Shown: positions 1-11,390, numbered from the stretch's first letter. The stretch is 64,000 bases of DNA from Pseudomonas entomophila (GCF_023277925.1 NZ_CP063832.1:1831001-1895000), one strand, 5' to 3'. Numbers and translations: made by a program. Notes: a model not told the origin generated them from the letters alone.

Positions 1-3000
1 CTGTCGAACGCCAGCCGCGACTGCAACAGGTAGGGGTCGCCTTGCTCGGCACTCAGGTGGTGGTAGAGGATGCCCTCCTGCAATGGCGCCAGCGGGTAGA
101 TCTCCTGCACGTTGGCCGCGCCGCCCTGCACCGTGGCGACGATGCGATCAATAGCCACCTGGTCGAGGTCGATCAGGCTGAGCATGTCCGGGGTGATATG
201 GGTGGCCCCTTCAGGCACCCGATTGGCCGGCACCTCGACCTCACGACCACTGCCCACGGCAGCGGCCAGCGCGGCCAGGGTCGGCTGGGCGAACAGCACG
301 CGCACGTCGGCGGTGAGCCCGGCCTTGCGCATGCGCTCGATCAGGCTCACCGCCAGCAGCGAGTGGCCGCCGAGTTCGAAGAAGTGGTCGTGGCGGCCGA
401 CCCGCTCGACCTTGAGCAACTCGGCCCAGATCGCCGCCAGGGCGGTTTCCACCTCACCCTGGGGTGCCTCGAAGGCGCGGCTGACCACGGACGCGCTATC
501 TGGTTGCGGCAATGCACGGCGGTCGAGCTTGCCGTTGGCGGTCAGTGGCAGTGCGTCCAGTTGTACATACGCCGACGGCAGCATGTAGTCCGGCAGTTGG
601 CCTTGCAGTTGCTGGTGCAACTCGGCGATTGCTTCATGGCCAGTGAAATAAGCCACCAGGCGCTTGTCGCCCGGGGCGTCCTCGCGCAGCACCACGGCCA
701 CGTCACGCACACCTGTGCACGCCGCCAAACGCGCCTCGATCTCGCCCAGTTCGATACGGAAACCACGCAGTTTGACCTGCTGGTCGGCGCGGCCCAGGTA
801 GCGCAGGGTGCCGTCCGCCTGCCAGCAGGCCAGGTCACCGCTGCGGTACATGGTCCCGCCGTGGAACGGGTCGGCCAGGAAACGCTCGGCGGTCAGCTCG
901 GGCTGGCCCAGGTAGCCCAGGGCCACGCCGTCACCGGCAATGTACAGCTCGCCCACCGCGCCCACCGGCAGCAACTGCCGACGGGCATCGAGCACATAGC
1001 AACGGGCGTTGCCGATCGGCTTGCCGATGGGGATGCTGCCCTCTCCCACGCTGACGATTTCGTGGGTGGTGCTGAACGTGGTGGCTTCGGTCGGGCCGTA
1101 ACCGTTGAGCAGGTGTTGCGGCGCGCCGTCACGCAGCACGCGGGCGATGACTGCCGGGTCCAACACATCACCGCCGACCATCAGGTAGCGCAGCCTGCGG
1201 AACGCCGGTAGCAGGTCATCGGCGAACTGGTGGAACAGCCCGGCCGTCAGCCACAGCACGGTCACGCCCTGGGCCAGCAGTGCGTCTCGGAGGGCCTGGC
1301 GCGACAGCACCTGATCCTGGTCGATCACCACCACCGCGCCGCCATTGAGCAGCGGCGCCCAGACTTCCAGGGTGCTGGCGTCGAACGCCGGGTTGGAGGC
1401 GAACGCCACCCGGTCCTGGTTATTGATATCGGCAAAGCCGTTGTTGATGGCCAGGCGCACGATGGCCCGGTGCGGCACCTGCACCCCTTTCGGCGTGCCA
1501 GTGGAGCCGGAGGTGTACATGATGTACGCGGCACTGCCGGCATCCACCGCCAGGTTCAGAGGTTCGCTGGCGTAACGGCCGAGGTCGAGCCGGTCCAGCT
1601 CGACCCGGCGCGCGCCCTCGATTTGCGGCTGATCGTTATGGGTCAGCAACACCACGGCCTGGCTGTCCGCGACCATGAACGCCTGGCGCTCGACCGGCGC
1701 GTTGCCGTCCAGCGGCACGAACACCGCCGCGCATTTGCTCACGGCCAACTGGGCCGCCAGCAGGTCGAAGGAACGGGGCAGCAGCAAGGCCACCCGGTCG
1801 CCAGGTTGCACGCCATGCTCGACCAGGCAATGGGCCAGGCGATTGGCCTGGGCCTCGAGCTGGGCATAGCACCAGCGTTGCTGCCCATGCACCACCGCCA
1901 ACGCTTGCGGCGTGCGCAAGGCATGCTCTTCGAACAGCCGGTGCAGCGGCTGGACGCGAGGATAGTCACGTAGCGTGGCATTGAACCGGTGCAGCACGCG
2001 ATCACGCTCGGCTGCCGGTACGCCATGCAGGCTGTGCAAGGCGGTCGACGGCGCCTGTTCAAGCGCCGTGACCAGCTGTTCCAGGGCCAGGTGCAGCAGT
2101 TGGCAGACCTGATCGCCCGCCACCGGCGCCACCGCCTGAACCGTCAAGCGCAAATCACTGCCGAAGTCATCGACACTGACCACCAGGGGATAGTTGCTGC
2201 GTTCCTGCGCCTCCAGCAACTCGATGCCCTGCCACACCGGCCCCTGGGCCGGCTGCCCCGCGCTGTGGCGGTAGTTCAGCAGGCTGGTGAACAACGCCAG
2301 CGAGGCCGGCACGCCACTGCAGCGCTGGGCCAGCGCCAGCGACGCCTGCTCATGGGCCAGCAGGTGCGCCAGGCGTTCATGGGTCAGGCGCACGCCATCG
2401 GCCACGCCACCGGCACCGACACTGACCCGCAGCGGCAAGGTGTTGATGAACATGCCCAGCGCCCGGTCGGCGCCCTCGCCACCCTGCAGGCGGCCGAGCA
2501 GCACGGTGCCGAACACCACCTCTTCGCGGCCGGAGAGTTGCGCCAGCACCTGGCCCCAGGCCTGGTGCACCAGGCTGGCGACACTGATCCCCAGCGCCCT
2601 GGCCTGCTCGCGCAGGCGGGCGGCCAGGGTCGATGCCACAGGCAGGCGGCTGTCGCTCACCGGCCGGTTGCCGACCGAGACCTCGCGCAGGCCGTACACT
2701 TCGGTCGGCTCGTCGATATCGCCCAGCAGCTCGCTAAACAGGGCTTCATCACCCTCACGGTCCACGCCCAGTCGCGCCTGGGCGACGTAACTGCGGTAGG
2801 CAATGCTCGGTGGCAAGTCGTCCCGCCCCTGCAGCAGGGCCCCAACCTCGGTCACCAGCTGCTCCACGGCCGTGTGGTCGAGCAGGATGTGGTGCAGCAG
2901 CAGGGTGGCCTCCAGGCGGTCGCCCTCGACATGACTGCTCAGGCGCATCAGCGGCGCGCGTCCCAGATCCAGGCGTGGCACCTCCAGCGCAGCAGTCAGC

Positions 3001-6000
3001 AGCAGCGGCGCCTCGCGCCAGACCACCTGCACGGCTTCCTCCAAGCCCTGCCAGTGCACGCTGGTGCGCAGGATGTCATGGCGGGCGATGACCCGGTTCA
3101 ACGCCACCACAAATGCGTCCAGCGCGGCCTGCCCGGCGAAGGCGAAGCGCGCCTGCACCACATAGGGGTCGGCGCCTTCGCTGGCCAGGTGGTGGTAGAG
3201 GATGCCCTGTTGCAGCGGGGCCAGACCGTAGATGTCCTGGACATTGGCCACACCACCAGGGATGCGCATCAGCAGCGTATCGATGGCGCTCTGGTCGAGG
3301 CTGGCCAGGGGCAGCATGGCCGGGGTGATGCGTGCGCAGTTCGCGGGGATGAGGTTGTCCGGCACCGTGACGGGCGCCTGCCCGCCCACTGCGGCGGCCA
3401 GCGCTGCCACGGTGGGCCGGCCAAACAGGACGCGCACATCGGCATGCAACGCCTGCTGGCGCATCCGCTCCACCAGCCTTACCGCCAGCAGCGAATGCCC
3501 GCCCAGCTCGAAGAAATTGTCATGCCGCCCTATGCGCTGCACACCCAACAGGTCCGACCAGATGGCCGCCAGCCGTTGCTCAGCCTCGCCCATGGGCGCC
3601 TCGTACTGTCGCGTTTGCGCCTCCGGTGCCGGCAATGCGTTGCGGTCGAGCTTGCCGTTGGGGGACAGCGGCATGGCATCCAGATGCATGAACAACGCGG
3701 GCACCATGTACTCCGGCACATGCTCCAGCAGGGCGTCACGCAGGTGCTCGGCGGGGTGCTCCACGCCGCAGTAGTAGGCCACCAGGCGCGGGCCGCTGTG
3801 CGGATGCGCGTGCACCAGCGCCAGCGCTTCGCGTACACCTGCGACGGCATTCAGGGCCATCTCGATCTCACCGGGTTCGATGCGCAGGCCATGCAGTTTG
3901 ATCTGCTGGTCGGTGCGGCCAAGGAACTCGAGGACGCCGTCCTCGCGCTGGCGTACCAAGTCGCCACTGCGGTACAGGCGTTCACCCTTGACGAACGGGC
4001 TGGCGATGAAGCGCTCGGCCTGCTGTTCCGGCAAACCCAGGTAACCGCGCGTCACCCCGGCCCCGCCAATATGCAGGTGCCCGGCGACGCCCCAGGGCAA
4101 TGGCTGGTCGGCACTGTCCAGCACGTACAGCCGGGTGTTGTCGATCGGCCGACCAATCGGCAGCGGGCCTGGTGGCAGCGGATCCTGCGGTTCCAGGGTC
4201 CACACGCTGCAGTCCACCGTGGTCTCGGTCGGGCCGTAGACGTTGTGCAGCCGTACCTGCGGCAGGCGCTCGCGCATCAGGCGGGCCAGCGCCTCGGTCA
4301 GCTCGCCACCGCCACAGACGATATCGGTGAGGGAAGCGCAACGCGCACTGCCCGCCTGTTCGAGGAATTGCTGCAGCAGCGCCGGCACGAACTGCACCAC
4401 AGCGACTTGCTGCTGTTCGATCAACTCGACCAGGTACTGCGGATCGCGCTGCCCATCCGGGCGCGCCAGCACCAGGCGCAGCCCACTGCACAGCGGCCAG
4501 AACAGCTCCCACACCGAGGCGTCGAAGCTCACCGGGGTCTTGTGCAGCACAGCCCCCTCGGCCGGGAACAACCCGGCGCTCCAGTGCACCAGGTTGACCA
4601 CGTTGCGGTGCTCGACCATCACGCCCTTGGGCACGCCGGTGGAGCCGGAGGTGTAGATCACATAGGCCAGGCTGCGCGGCGTCAGCTCAGGCACCAAGGG
4701 ATTGCGCCCTGGCAAGGCGCCCCAGGTCGGCTGATCGAGGTCGACCCTCGGTACCTCGGTGGTCCCTGCAACGGCACGCGTGGCAGCGTGCACCAGCACC
4801 GCGACCGGCGCGCTGTCGTCAAGCATGTGGCGGATGCGTTCGCCCGGATAGGCCGGGTCGACCGGCACATAGGCGCCGCCGGCCTTGAGGATGGCCAGCA
4901 AACCGACGAGCAAGGAAGGCCCGCGCTCGACACAGATCGCCACGCGGTCGTCCGGCTTCACACCCAGCCCGATCAGGTGGTGGGCCAGGCGGTTGGCCTG
5001 CTCGTTGAGCTGGCCATAGGTCAGTTGCCCGTCTTCGGCCTGGACCGCGATGGCCTGCGGCTGTGCCTGCGCCCGGTGCTCGAACAAGGCGTGCAGCGGC
5101 AGGTCCAGGTCATGGGCCACCGCCGTGGCATTGCAGTCCACCAACAGGTGCTGGCGCTCCCCCGCTGTCAGCACTGGCAGGCGCAGCAATGGCAAGTCCG
5201 GCTCGCCTTCGAGCGCCTCGACCAGGCTTTCGAAGACCTGCTCCAACTGCTCGCACAAGCGCTCGGCCCCCCAGGCGGCAAGCGCCTGGACGGTCAGGCG
5301 CAAGTCCTCCCCAAGGTCATCGACCGCCAGGCTCAATGGATAGTTGGTCCGCTCCTCGGCACCGACCACATCGACCCCCGGCGCTACCGCGATCACCTCG
5401 GCGGCATCGCCCGCGGCGCTGTGCCGGTAGTTGACCATGCTGTTAAACAACGGCGTCGGCGCGACCACGCCGCTGCAACGCTGCGCCAAGGCCAACGGCG
5501 CCTGCTCGTGGCCCAGCAGGGCGGTGAGCACGCGATGCGTGGCCAGCAACCCCTCGCGCACACCCTGCCCGCCCAGGTCGACGCGCAACGGCAAGGTGTT
5601 GATGAACATCCCCAGCGCCTGCTCGCTGCCCTCGCCGGCCGCCATGCGCCCGAGCAGCACGCTGCCGAACACCACCGACGCTCGCCCGGACAGCGCCCCC
5701 AGCAGGCGCGCCAAGCCCAGGTGCATGACACTGGCCGGGCTCACCCCCAACAGGCGCGCCTGGGTGCGCAGGCGCTGGCTGAGCGAGGGTGCCAGGGTCA
5801 GCCGTGCTTCTTCGATCGACTGGTTGCCCACTTCGCGCACCGCGAAGGCCAGGGTCGGCTCGTCGATGTCCGCCAGCATTGCCCGGAAGAACGCTTCATG
5901 GGCCCGTTCATCACGGGCCAAGCGGGCCCGGGCCAGCAGGTCGCGGAACGGCACGGGGGCCGGCAGTTGCTCGCCTTCGCCGGCCAGGCAGGCCTGGATC

Positions 6001-6731
6001 TCCCGGCGCACGATGTCCAGCCCAGTGTGGTCCATCACCGTGTGGTGGAACAGCAACAGCGCCACCACCTGCCCGCCCGGCTCGACGGCGTGCACCAGCC
6101 GCAGCAGCGGCGCCTGGCCCAAGTTCATGCGGTAGTGGCTGGCGTCATGGCGTGCACGTAGCTGGGCCAGGGCGTCCCCCTGCGCCTCGAAGTCGATCCG
6201 CTCGCTGTTGAGCGGCGCCCGGCGCCAGACCACCTGCAACGGCTCGTCCAGGTTTTCCCAGACCAATGCCGTGCGCAGGATGTCGTGCCGCTGGATCACC
6301 CAGTCCAGCGCCTCGGCGAACGCCTCAAGATGAGCTTCGCTGGCCAGGCGCAGTTGCGCCTGCAGAATGTACGGGTCGCCATCGTGGCTGGCGAGATGGT
6401 GGTAGAGCATGCCCTCCTGCAGGGGGGCCAGGGGATAGATGTCCTGCACGTTGGCCGCCCCGCCAGGCACCGTGGCGACGATGCGGTCGATGGCGGCCTG
6501 GTCGAGGTCGACCAGCGGCAACATGGCCGGCGTGATGCGCAGCGCCGGGCTCAGCCAATCGTTGTCCTGCTCCGCGAGCATCTCCAGCAAGGCCTGCTTG
6601 TGCGCCGCCAGGGCGTCCCACAGGGCGTCGTCGAGGGCATCGTCATCGCCGTCGACGACCAGGTCGGCCTCGTCGCGCTGAAGCCTGATCGCACGGGTAG
6701 AGAGCGTTGCCATGAGTTCGCTGAAGAGCAT
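1..6731 (-). CDS. Lipopeptide non-ribosomal peptide synthetase, N-terminal part (docking-C-A-T-C-A-T-C...)
   Basis: Partial: 2243 codons are in the window and the C-terminus lies beyond the left edge. The start at 6731 has AGGA nine bases upstream and gives a TubC-like N-terminal docking segment (residues 1-55, ending HKQALLEML). Domains in order: C1 (PLAPLQEGMLYHHL near 100, HHTVMDH), A1 (TSGSTGVPKG near 690), T1 (ELGGHSLL near 1080), C2 (HHILLDH near 1280), A2 (TSGSTGTPKG near 1740), T2 (near 2120), and the start of C3. Pocket residues aligned to GrsA read D-A-W-Q-V-G-V-V-D-K for A1 (Gln-like) and D-A-L-W-M-G-G-T-F-K for A2 (Val-like). An N-terminal docking segment plus Gln-Val matches the second synthetase of xantholysin/entolysin-type lipopeptides. 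The family call is firm; the product name is inference. Confidence 0.93.
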   Translation of the reverse strand, partial: MLFSELMATLSTRAIRLQRDEADLVVDGDDDALDDALWDALAAHKQALLEMLAEQDNDWLSPALRITPAMLPLVDLDQAAIDRIVATVPGGAANVQDIYPLAPLQEGMLYHHLASHDGDPYILQAQLRLASEAHLEAFAEALDWVIQRHDILRTALVWENLDEPLQVVWRRAPLNSERIDFEAQGDALAQLRARHDASHYRMNLGQAPLLRLVHAVEPGGQVVALLLFHHTVMDHTGLDIVRREIQACLAGEGEQLPAPVPFRDLLARARLARDERAHEAFFRAMLADIDEPTLAFAVREVGNQSIEEARLTLAPSLSQRLRTQARLLGVSPASVMHLGLARLLGALSGRASVVFGSVLLGRMAAGEGSEQALGMFINTLPLRVDLGGQGVREGLLATHRVLTALLGHEQAPLALAQRCSGVVAPTPLFNSMVNYRHSAAGDAAEVIAVAPGVDVVGAEERTNYPLSLAVDDLGEDLRLTVQALAAWGAERLCEQLEQVFESLVEALEGEPDLPLLRLPVLTAGERQHLLVDCNATAVAHDLDLPLHALFEHRAQAQPQAIAVQAEDGQLTYGQLNEQANRLAHHLIGLGVKPDDRVAICVERGPSLLVGLLAILKAGGAYVPVDPAYPGERIRHMLDDSAPVAVLVHAATRAVAGTTEVPRVDLDQPTWGALPGRNPLVPELTPRSLAYVIYTSGSTGVPKGVMVEHRNVVNLVHWSAGLFPAEGAVLHKTPVSFDASVWELFWPLCSGLRLVLARPDGQRDPQYLVELIEQQQVAVVQFVPALLQQFLEQAGSARCASLTDIVCGGGELTEALARLMRERLPQVRLHNVYGPTETTVDCSVWTLEPQDPLPPGPLPIGRPIDNTRLYVLDSADQPLPWGVAGHLHIGGAGVTRGYLGLPEQQAERFIASPFVKGERLYRSGDLVRQREDGVLEFLGRTDQQIKLHGLRIEPGEIEMALNAVAGVREALALVHAHPHSGPRLVAYYCGVEHPAEHLRDALLEHVPEYMVPALFMHLDAMPLSPNGKLDRNALPAPEAQTRQYEAPMGEAEQRLAAIWSDLLGVQRIGRHDNFFELGGHSLLAVRLVERMRQQALHADVRVLFGRPTVAALAAAVGGQAPVTVPDNLIPANCARITPAMLPLASLDQSAIDTLLMRIPGGVANVQDIYGLAPLQQGILYHHLASEGADPYVVQARFAFAGQAALDAFVVALNRVIARHDILRTSVHWQGLEEAVQVVWREAPLLLTAALEVPRLDLGRAPLMRLSSHVEGDRLEATLLLHHILLDHTAVEQLVTEVGALLQGRDDLPPSIAYRSYVAQARLGVDREGDEALFSELLGDIDEPTEVYGLREVSVGNRPVSDSRLPVASTLAARLREQARALGISVASLVHQAWGQVLAQLSGREEVVFGTVLLGRLQGGEGADRALGMFINTLPLRVSVGAGGVADGVRLTHERLAHLLAHEQASLALAQRCSGVPASLALFTSLLNYRHSAGQPAQGPVWQGIELLEAQERSNYPLVVSVDDFGSDLRLTVQAVAPVAGDQVCQLLHLALEQLVTALEQAPSTALHSLHGVPAAERDRVLHRFNATLRDYPRVQPLHRLFEEHALRTPQALAVVHGQQRWCYAQLEAQANRLAHCLVEHGVQPGDRVALLLPRSFDLLAAQLAVSKCAAVFVPLDGNAPVERQAFMVADSQAVVLLTHNDQPQIEGARRVELDRLDLGRYASEPLNLAVDAGSAAYIMYTSGSTGTPKGVQVPHRAIVRLAINNGFADINNQDRVAFASNPAFDASTLEVWAPLLNGGAVVVIDQDQVLSRQALRDALLAQGVTVLWLTAGLFHQFADDLLPAFRRLRYLMVGGDVLDPAVIARVLRDGAPQHLLNGYGPTEATTFSTTHEIVSVGEGSIPIGKPIGNARCYVLDARRQLLPVGAVGELYIAGDGVALGYLGQPELTAERFLADPFHGGTMYRSGDLACWQADGTLRYLGRADQQVKLRGFRIELGEIEARLAACTGVRDVAVVLREDAPGDKRLVAYFTGHEAIAELHQQLQGQLPDYMLPSAYVQLDALPLTANGKLDRRALPQPDSASVVSRAFEAPQGEVETALAAIWAELLKVERVGRHDHFFELGGHSLLAVSLIERMRKAGLTADVRVLFAQPTLAALAAAVGSGREVEVPANRVPEGATHITPDMLSLIDLDQVAIDRIVATVQGGAANVQEIYPLAPLQEGILYHHLSAEQGDPYLLQSRLAFD

Positions 6732-6856
6732 CGGTAAGCATCCTGCTTTGCCAGTCGGAAATGCTCGGAACGCTAATGGATCGGGGGTGGGGGGGATGAC
6801 ATGGGAAGGGGGGACAAAGGCCTGGGGCCTGGGCCTGCATGCCTTGGCGCCTTGCG

Positions 6857-6922
6857 GCGCATCGCGGACGAATCCGCTCCTACAGGCAACCTACGTAGGA
6901 GCGGATTCATCCGCGATGCGCT
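6857..6922. repeat. REP-type inverted repeat
   Basis: Arms of about 26 bases, GCGCATCGCGGAcGAATCCG and its near-complement ending in GGATtCATCCGCGATGCGC, flank a short spacer with TCCTACAGG / GTAGGAGCG ends. It is the only clear structure in the 258-base gap between the NRPS start and the LysR gene. Confidence 0.8.
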
Positions 6923-6989
6923 GCGCGGGCGGCGCTCGACCTCATCGGTGCTGCAACGTGCTCGACTAACACCGGCAAAGGCCTGCCGC

Positions 6990-7871
6990 TCAGAGCGCGT
7001 TGACCGCCAGCAGTTGTGTCAGCACATCGGCCAGCGCCTTGACCATCACATCCGCCGTCGGCCGATGCACGATCACGATCTCGTAGCTGTCGACCTCCGG
7101 CAGCCCCTGCGCGCTGCCCAGCACCCGGTGTTCGGCGGTTGCCGCCCGCGGCGGCAGCAAGCTGACACCCATGCCATCGGCCACCGCGGCCTGGATACCG
7201 CTCAGGCTCGAGCTGGTGAAACTGATGCGCCAGCGCCGCCCCATGCCTTCGATCGCGCTGATCATGTCGTCACGGTACAAGCCGCGTGGCGGGAAGGTCA
7301 CCAGGGGGATCGGGTCGAGGTCGAAGGATGGCGCGCGCTCACTGTCGATCCACTGCAACCGCTCAGGCCAGCAGGCCACGCCTTCCCGGCTGTTGCGTCG
7401 CTGCTTGAGCAGCACCAGGTCCAGCTCACCGTTGTCATAGGCCTGGCTCAGGTCGCGGCACAGCCCGCTGGTGACTTCCAGCTTGACTTGCGGATGGCGC
7501 CGGCTGAACGCCGCCAAGGCGTTGGTGGTACGCCCACCCACGAAATCCTCGGGCACGCCGAGGCGCACGGTGACGCCGACCATCGCCCCGGCCAGGGCCT
7601 CGAGCATCTGGTCGTTCAAGGCCAGCATATGGCGGGCGTAACCCAGCAACGTCTGACCGGCATCGGTGGGCAGCACATCGCGATTGCCACGTACCAGCAA
7701 GCGATGCCCGACCATGTCTTCCAGGCGTCGGACTTTCTGGCTGATGGTGGACTGGGTAGAGTGCAGGCGCGCCGCTGCGGTGGTGAAACTGCCGCAATCG
7801 GCGACCACGACGATGGCGCGCAGCAGATCGAGGTCGAACAGGGCTCTATTCGGTTTTACGCTGATGGACAT
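6990..7871 (-). CDS. LysR-family transcriptional regulator
   Basis: 293 residues, the usual LysR length. The N-terminal winged helix-turn-helix (FTTAAARLHSTQSTISQKVRRLE, near residues 30-55) is followed by a periplasmic-binding-like co-inducer domain (about 95-290). It is transcribed towards the NRPS and away from pobA, with 147 bases before pobA's stop. No strong Shine-Dalgarno is visible before ATG 7871. The target is unknown: it could act on itself or on the NRPS promoter, but nothing in the sequence shows this. pobA already has a dedicated AraC-type regulator on its other side. Confidence 0.93.
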   Translation of the reverse strand: MSISVKPNRALFDLDLLRAIVVVADCGSFTTAAARLHSTQSTISQKVRRLEDMVGHRLLVRGNRDVLPTDAGQTLLGYARHMLALNDQMLEALAGAMVGVTVRLGVPEDFVGGRTTNALAAFSRRHPQVKLEVTSGLCRDLSQAYDNGELDLVLLKQRRNSREGVACWPERLQWIDSERAPSFDLDPIPLVTFPPRGLYRDDMISAIEGMGRRWRISFTSSSLSGIQAAVADGMGVSLLPPRAATAEHRVLGSAQGLPEVDSYEIVIVHRPTADVMVKALADVLTQLLAVNAL

Positions 7872-7933
7872 TCAAGTATTCGATTTATGAATGGCAAAGC
7901 GAATTTCTACCATGCCCCTTGTCGCCCGACAAC

Positions 7934-7962
7934 CGTAGGAGCCCGCTTGCTGGCGAAGCAGC
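7934..7962. repeat. Single REP half-element
   Basis: One copy of a CGTAGGAGCCcGCTTGCTGGCGAA-type arm without its partner, in the 147-base gap between the LysR gene and pobA. The rest of the gap shows nothing recognisable. Confidence 0.55.
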
Positions 7963-8018
7963 CAACAGATTGGCGCCTACCTGTCGCACCAATCCCCCCG
8001 TTTGAGCGGGCCTGCGTT

Positions 8019-9373
<1,355 letters not shown>

Positions 9374-10249
9374 ATGCTGACAGCCCTTCCTGGCATCCCA
9401 CTGTTCCAACTGTATGGCGAGAGCCACACGCGGCCCGACACCGACCTGCTGCACTGCGAGTCGATCTCCGCGCGCAGCCGTCTGCACCACTGGGAAATCA
9501 AGCCACACCGCCACGCCGAGCTGCTGCAGCTTCTTTATGTGCAACGGGGCGAGGCGCAAGTGGAAATCGAGGGTTCGCGCAGCGTCATTTGCCAACCGGC
9601 CATCCAGGTGGTTCCCCCCCTGACCGTCCATGGCTTTCGCTTCAACGAGCAAATCCAGGGCCATGTACTGACGTTTGGTACAACACTGGTGGCTGAGCTT
9701 GAGCAGCGTCTCGGTGCCCCACTCAGCGTGCTGGCAGCGCCGGGCTGTTATCCGCTGGGCCAGGCGCATCGACGCCTGCACACCCTGATCGACGCCCTGC
9801 AACAGGAGTACCAGGGCAATGCCCCGGCACGGGCTGCGATGTTGCAGGCGTTGGTCACCACGCTGATGGTCTGGATCAGCCGCCAACAACACGACCAGCC
9901 GCCGCGCAATCGAGGCGAACGCGACCGCCAGTTGCTCAGCCAGTACCAGCGCCAGGTCGAAGCGCACTACCGCGAGCATCTGCCTGTCGATACCTTCGCC
10001 GCCCGCCTGGGTATCACCAGCGCACAGCTCAACCAACTGTGCCGTGGATTGACCGGCCAGAGTGCGTTGCAGATCCTCCACCAGCGCCTGCTGCTCGAAG
10101 CCCGGCGCAACCTGGTGTACACCCGCATGAGCATCGGCCAGCTGTCGGACAACCTGGGCTTCAGCGACCCGACCTACTTCGCCCGATTCTTCAAGCGCCT
10201 GAGCGGGCAGACCCCCAACGGCTTCCGGCGCTCGGCCCCCTGCGCATGA
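9374..10249 (+). CDS. pobR: AraC-family activator PobR
   Basis: 291 residues. A cupin-like sensor domain (residues about 20-130; HWEIKPHRHAELLQLLY marks the start of the effector barrel) is followed by a C-terminal AraC/XylS double helix-turn-helix (about 190-287). The second HTH reads IGQLSDNLGFSDPTYFARFFKR, typical of the family. Position divergent from pobA and overall layout match PobR, which activates pobA in response to 4-hydroxybenzoate. It is 85 bases upstream of an unrelated TPR gene on the same strand. The AraC call is certain; the PobR name rests on position and length. Confidence 0.93.
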   Translation: MLTALPGIPLFQLYGESHTRPDTDLLHCESISARSRLHHWEIKPHRHAELLQLLYVQRGEAQVEIEGSRSVICQPAIQVVPPLTVHGFRFNEQIQGHVLTFGTTLVAELEQRLGAPLSVLAAPGCYPLGQAHRRLHTLIDALQQEYQGNAPARAAMLQALVTTLMVWISRQQHDQPPRNRGERDRQLLSQYQRQVEAHYREHLPVDTFAARLGITSAQLNQLCRGLTGQSALQILHQRLLLEARRNLVYTRMSIGQLSDNLGFSDPTYFARFFKRLSGQTPNGFRRSAPCA

Positions 10250-10334
10250 GCGCACGGGCCAGGCAGCCCCACGCGGTTGCAATTCACGCCGGGCTGTCCC
10301 AAGCTCTGCCCTCCCCTACGCCGCAGAACGTCCG

Positions 10335-11390
10335 ATGCCCAGACGCCAGCTCATCCTGATCGCCCTGCTGCTCCTGATCCTGGTGCCAGGCGTGCTCGTC
10401 TATTGGTGGCATGCACCACAACCCACGCCGCCCAGCGTGCCCCCGCACAGCTACGCCAAGGCCTTGCGCCAGGCCCATGATGGCCAGCCCGGCGCCGCAC
10501 GCGTGCTGTACCAGCAACTGCAACGTGACGACCTGGCGCCGATCCGCCGTGCCGCCCTGTACGCCGAACTGCCCAACTACCCTTCTCCCCTGGCGCTGAA
10601 GCTGGCCCAGCAGGATCTCGAACACGGCGACCCCATGGTCCGCCGTGCGGCCATCGCCAGCATCCGCCGATTGCTGCCGGCCGCCCAACGCAGCCTGGTG
10701 CTCGGGCCGCTGTTGGAAGATGACGAGCAAAGTGTGCGCTTCGCCGCGGTCGATGCCCTGCTCGGCCTCGACCCGGATGCCATCGGCCTGTATTTCGGAC
10801 CGCTGCAGGACGCGCTGGAGCAATACGAGCAGACACTGGAGCAACAGCCCGACGACGCTGCCGCTCAAGTTCACCTGGCCAGGCTGTACATGCATGAGCA
10901 AGCGTTCGAACCCGCGACCAGAGCGCTGCAGCGCAGTCTCAGCCTGGCCCCCGAGGGGTTGCATGCCCTGGCCACCCAGGTGCGCCTGCTTGAACGGCAG
11001 GGCCAGCATGACGCCTCGCGCCAGGTGCTGGCCAAGGCCCTGGCGTTGCGCCCGGACTCGGCGTTCCTGCAGTACGAGTTGGGGCTGTGGCTTACGCGCC
11101 ACGAACAACCGGAATATGCCCTGCTCGCATTGGCCAGGGCCGTCGAACTGGAACCGGACAACAGCGACTACCGCTATACCCTCGCCGTCACCCTGCACCA
11201 GCTGGAGCAAGTGGACGCCGCACAGAAGCAGCTGGAGGCCGTCCTCAACCACGAACCCGCCAATCGGCGAGCGCGGATCCTGCTGATCCAGTACTGGAAG
11301 GAGACCGGTCAGTTGCAGAACGTCCAGGTGCTGCTCGCCGAACTGGAGCGACAGAACCCAGACGACCCTTACCTGCAGCAAGGCCTGTGA
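10335..11390 (+). CDS. Membrane-anchored TPR/HEAT-like repeat protein
   Basis: 351 residues. One N-terminal hydrophobic anchor (residues 5-24, LILIALLLLILVPGVLVYWW) with basic residues before it predicts a periplasm-facing protein. Residues about 35-160 look like HEAT-type helical repeats (IRRAALYAELP, VRRAAIASIRRLLP, VRFAAVDALLGLDP); residues 165-345 contain four or five tetratricopeptide repeats with DPA/PDN turn residues. These are protein-protein interaction scaffolds; no enzymatic motif is visible. It converges with the hybrid kinase gene with 22 bases between the stops. A related arrangement (MFS/cytochrome-linked TPR proteins) exists in Pseudomonas, but I cannot name a partner. Confidence 0.85.
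   Translation: MPRRQLILIALLLLILVPGVLVYWWHAPQPTPPSVPPHSYAKALRQAHDGQPGAARVLYQQLQRDDLAPIRRAALYAELPNYPSPLALKLAQQDLEHGDPMVRRAAIASIRRLLPAAQRSLVLGPLLEDDEQSVRFAAVDALLGLDPDAIGLYFGPLQDALEQYEQTLEQQPDDAAAQVHLARLYMHEQAFEPATRALQRSLSLAPEGLHALATQVRLLERQGQHDASRQVLAKALALRPDSAFLQYELGLWLTRHEQPEYALLALARAVELEPDNSDYRYTLAVTLHQLEQVDAAQKQLEAVLNHEPANRRARILLIQYWKETGQLQNVQVLLAELERQNPDDPYLQQGL

Noticed and set aside
1989..6161. 1390-residue open frame on the plus strand
   Set aside because: It is the antisense shadow of the NRPS. The minus strand has A, T and C domain motifs throughout, and the plus-strand translation is a Gln/His/Arg/Ala-rich sequence without domains.
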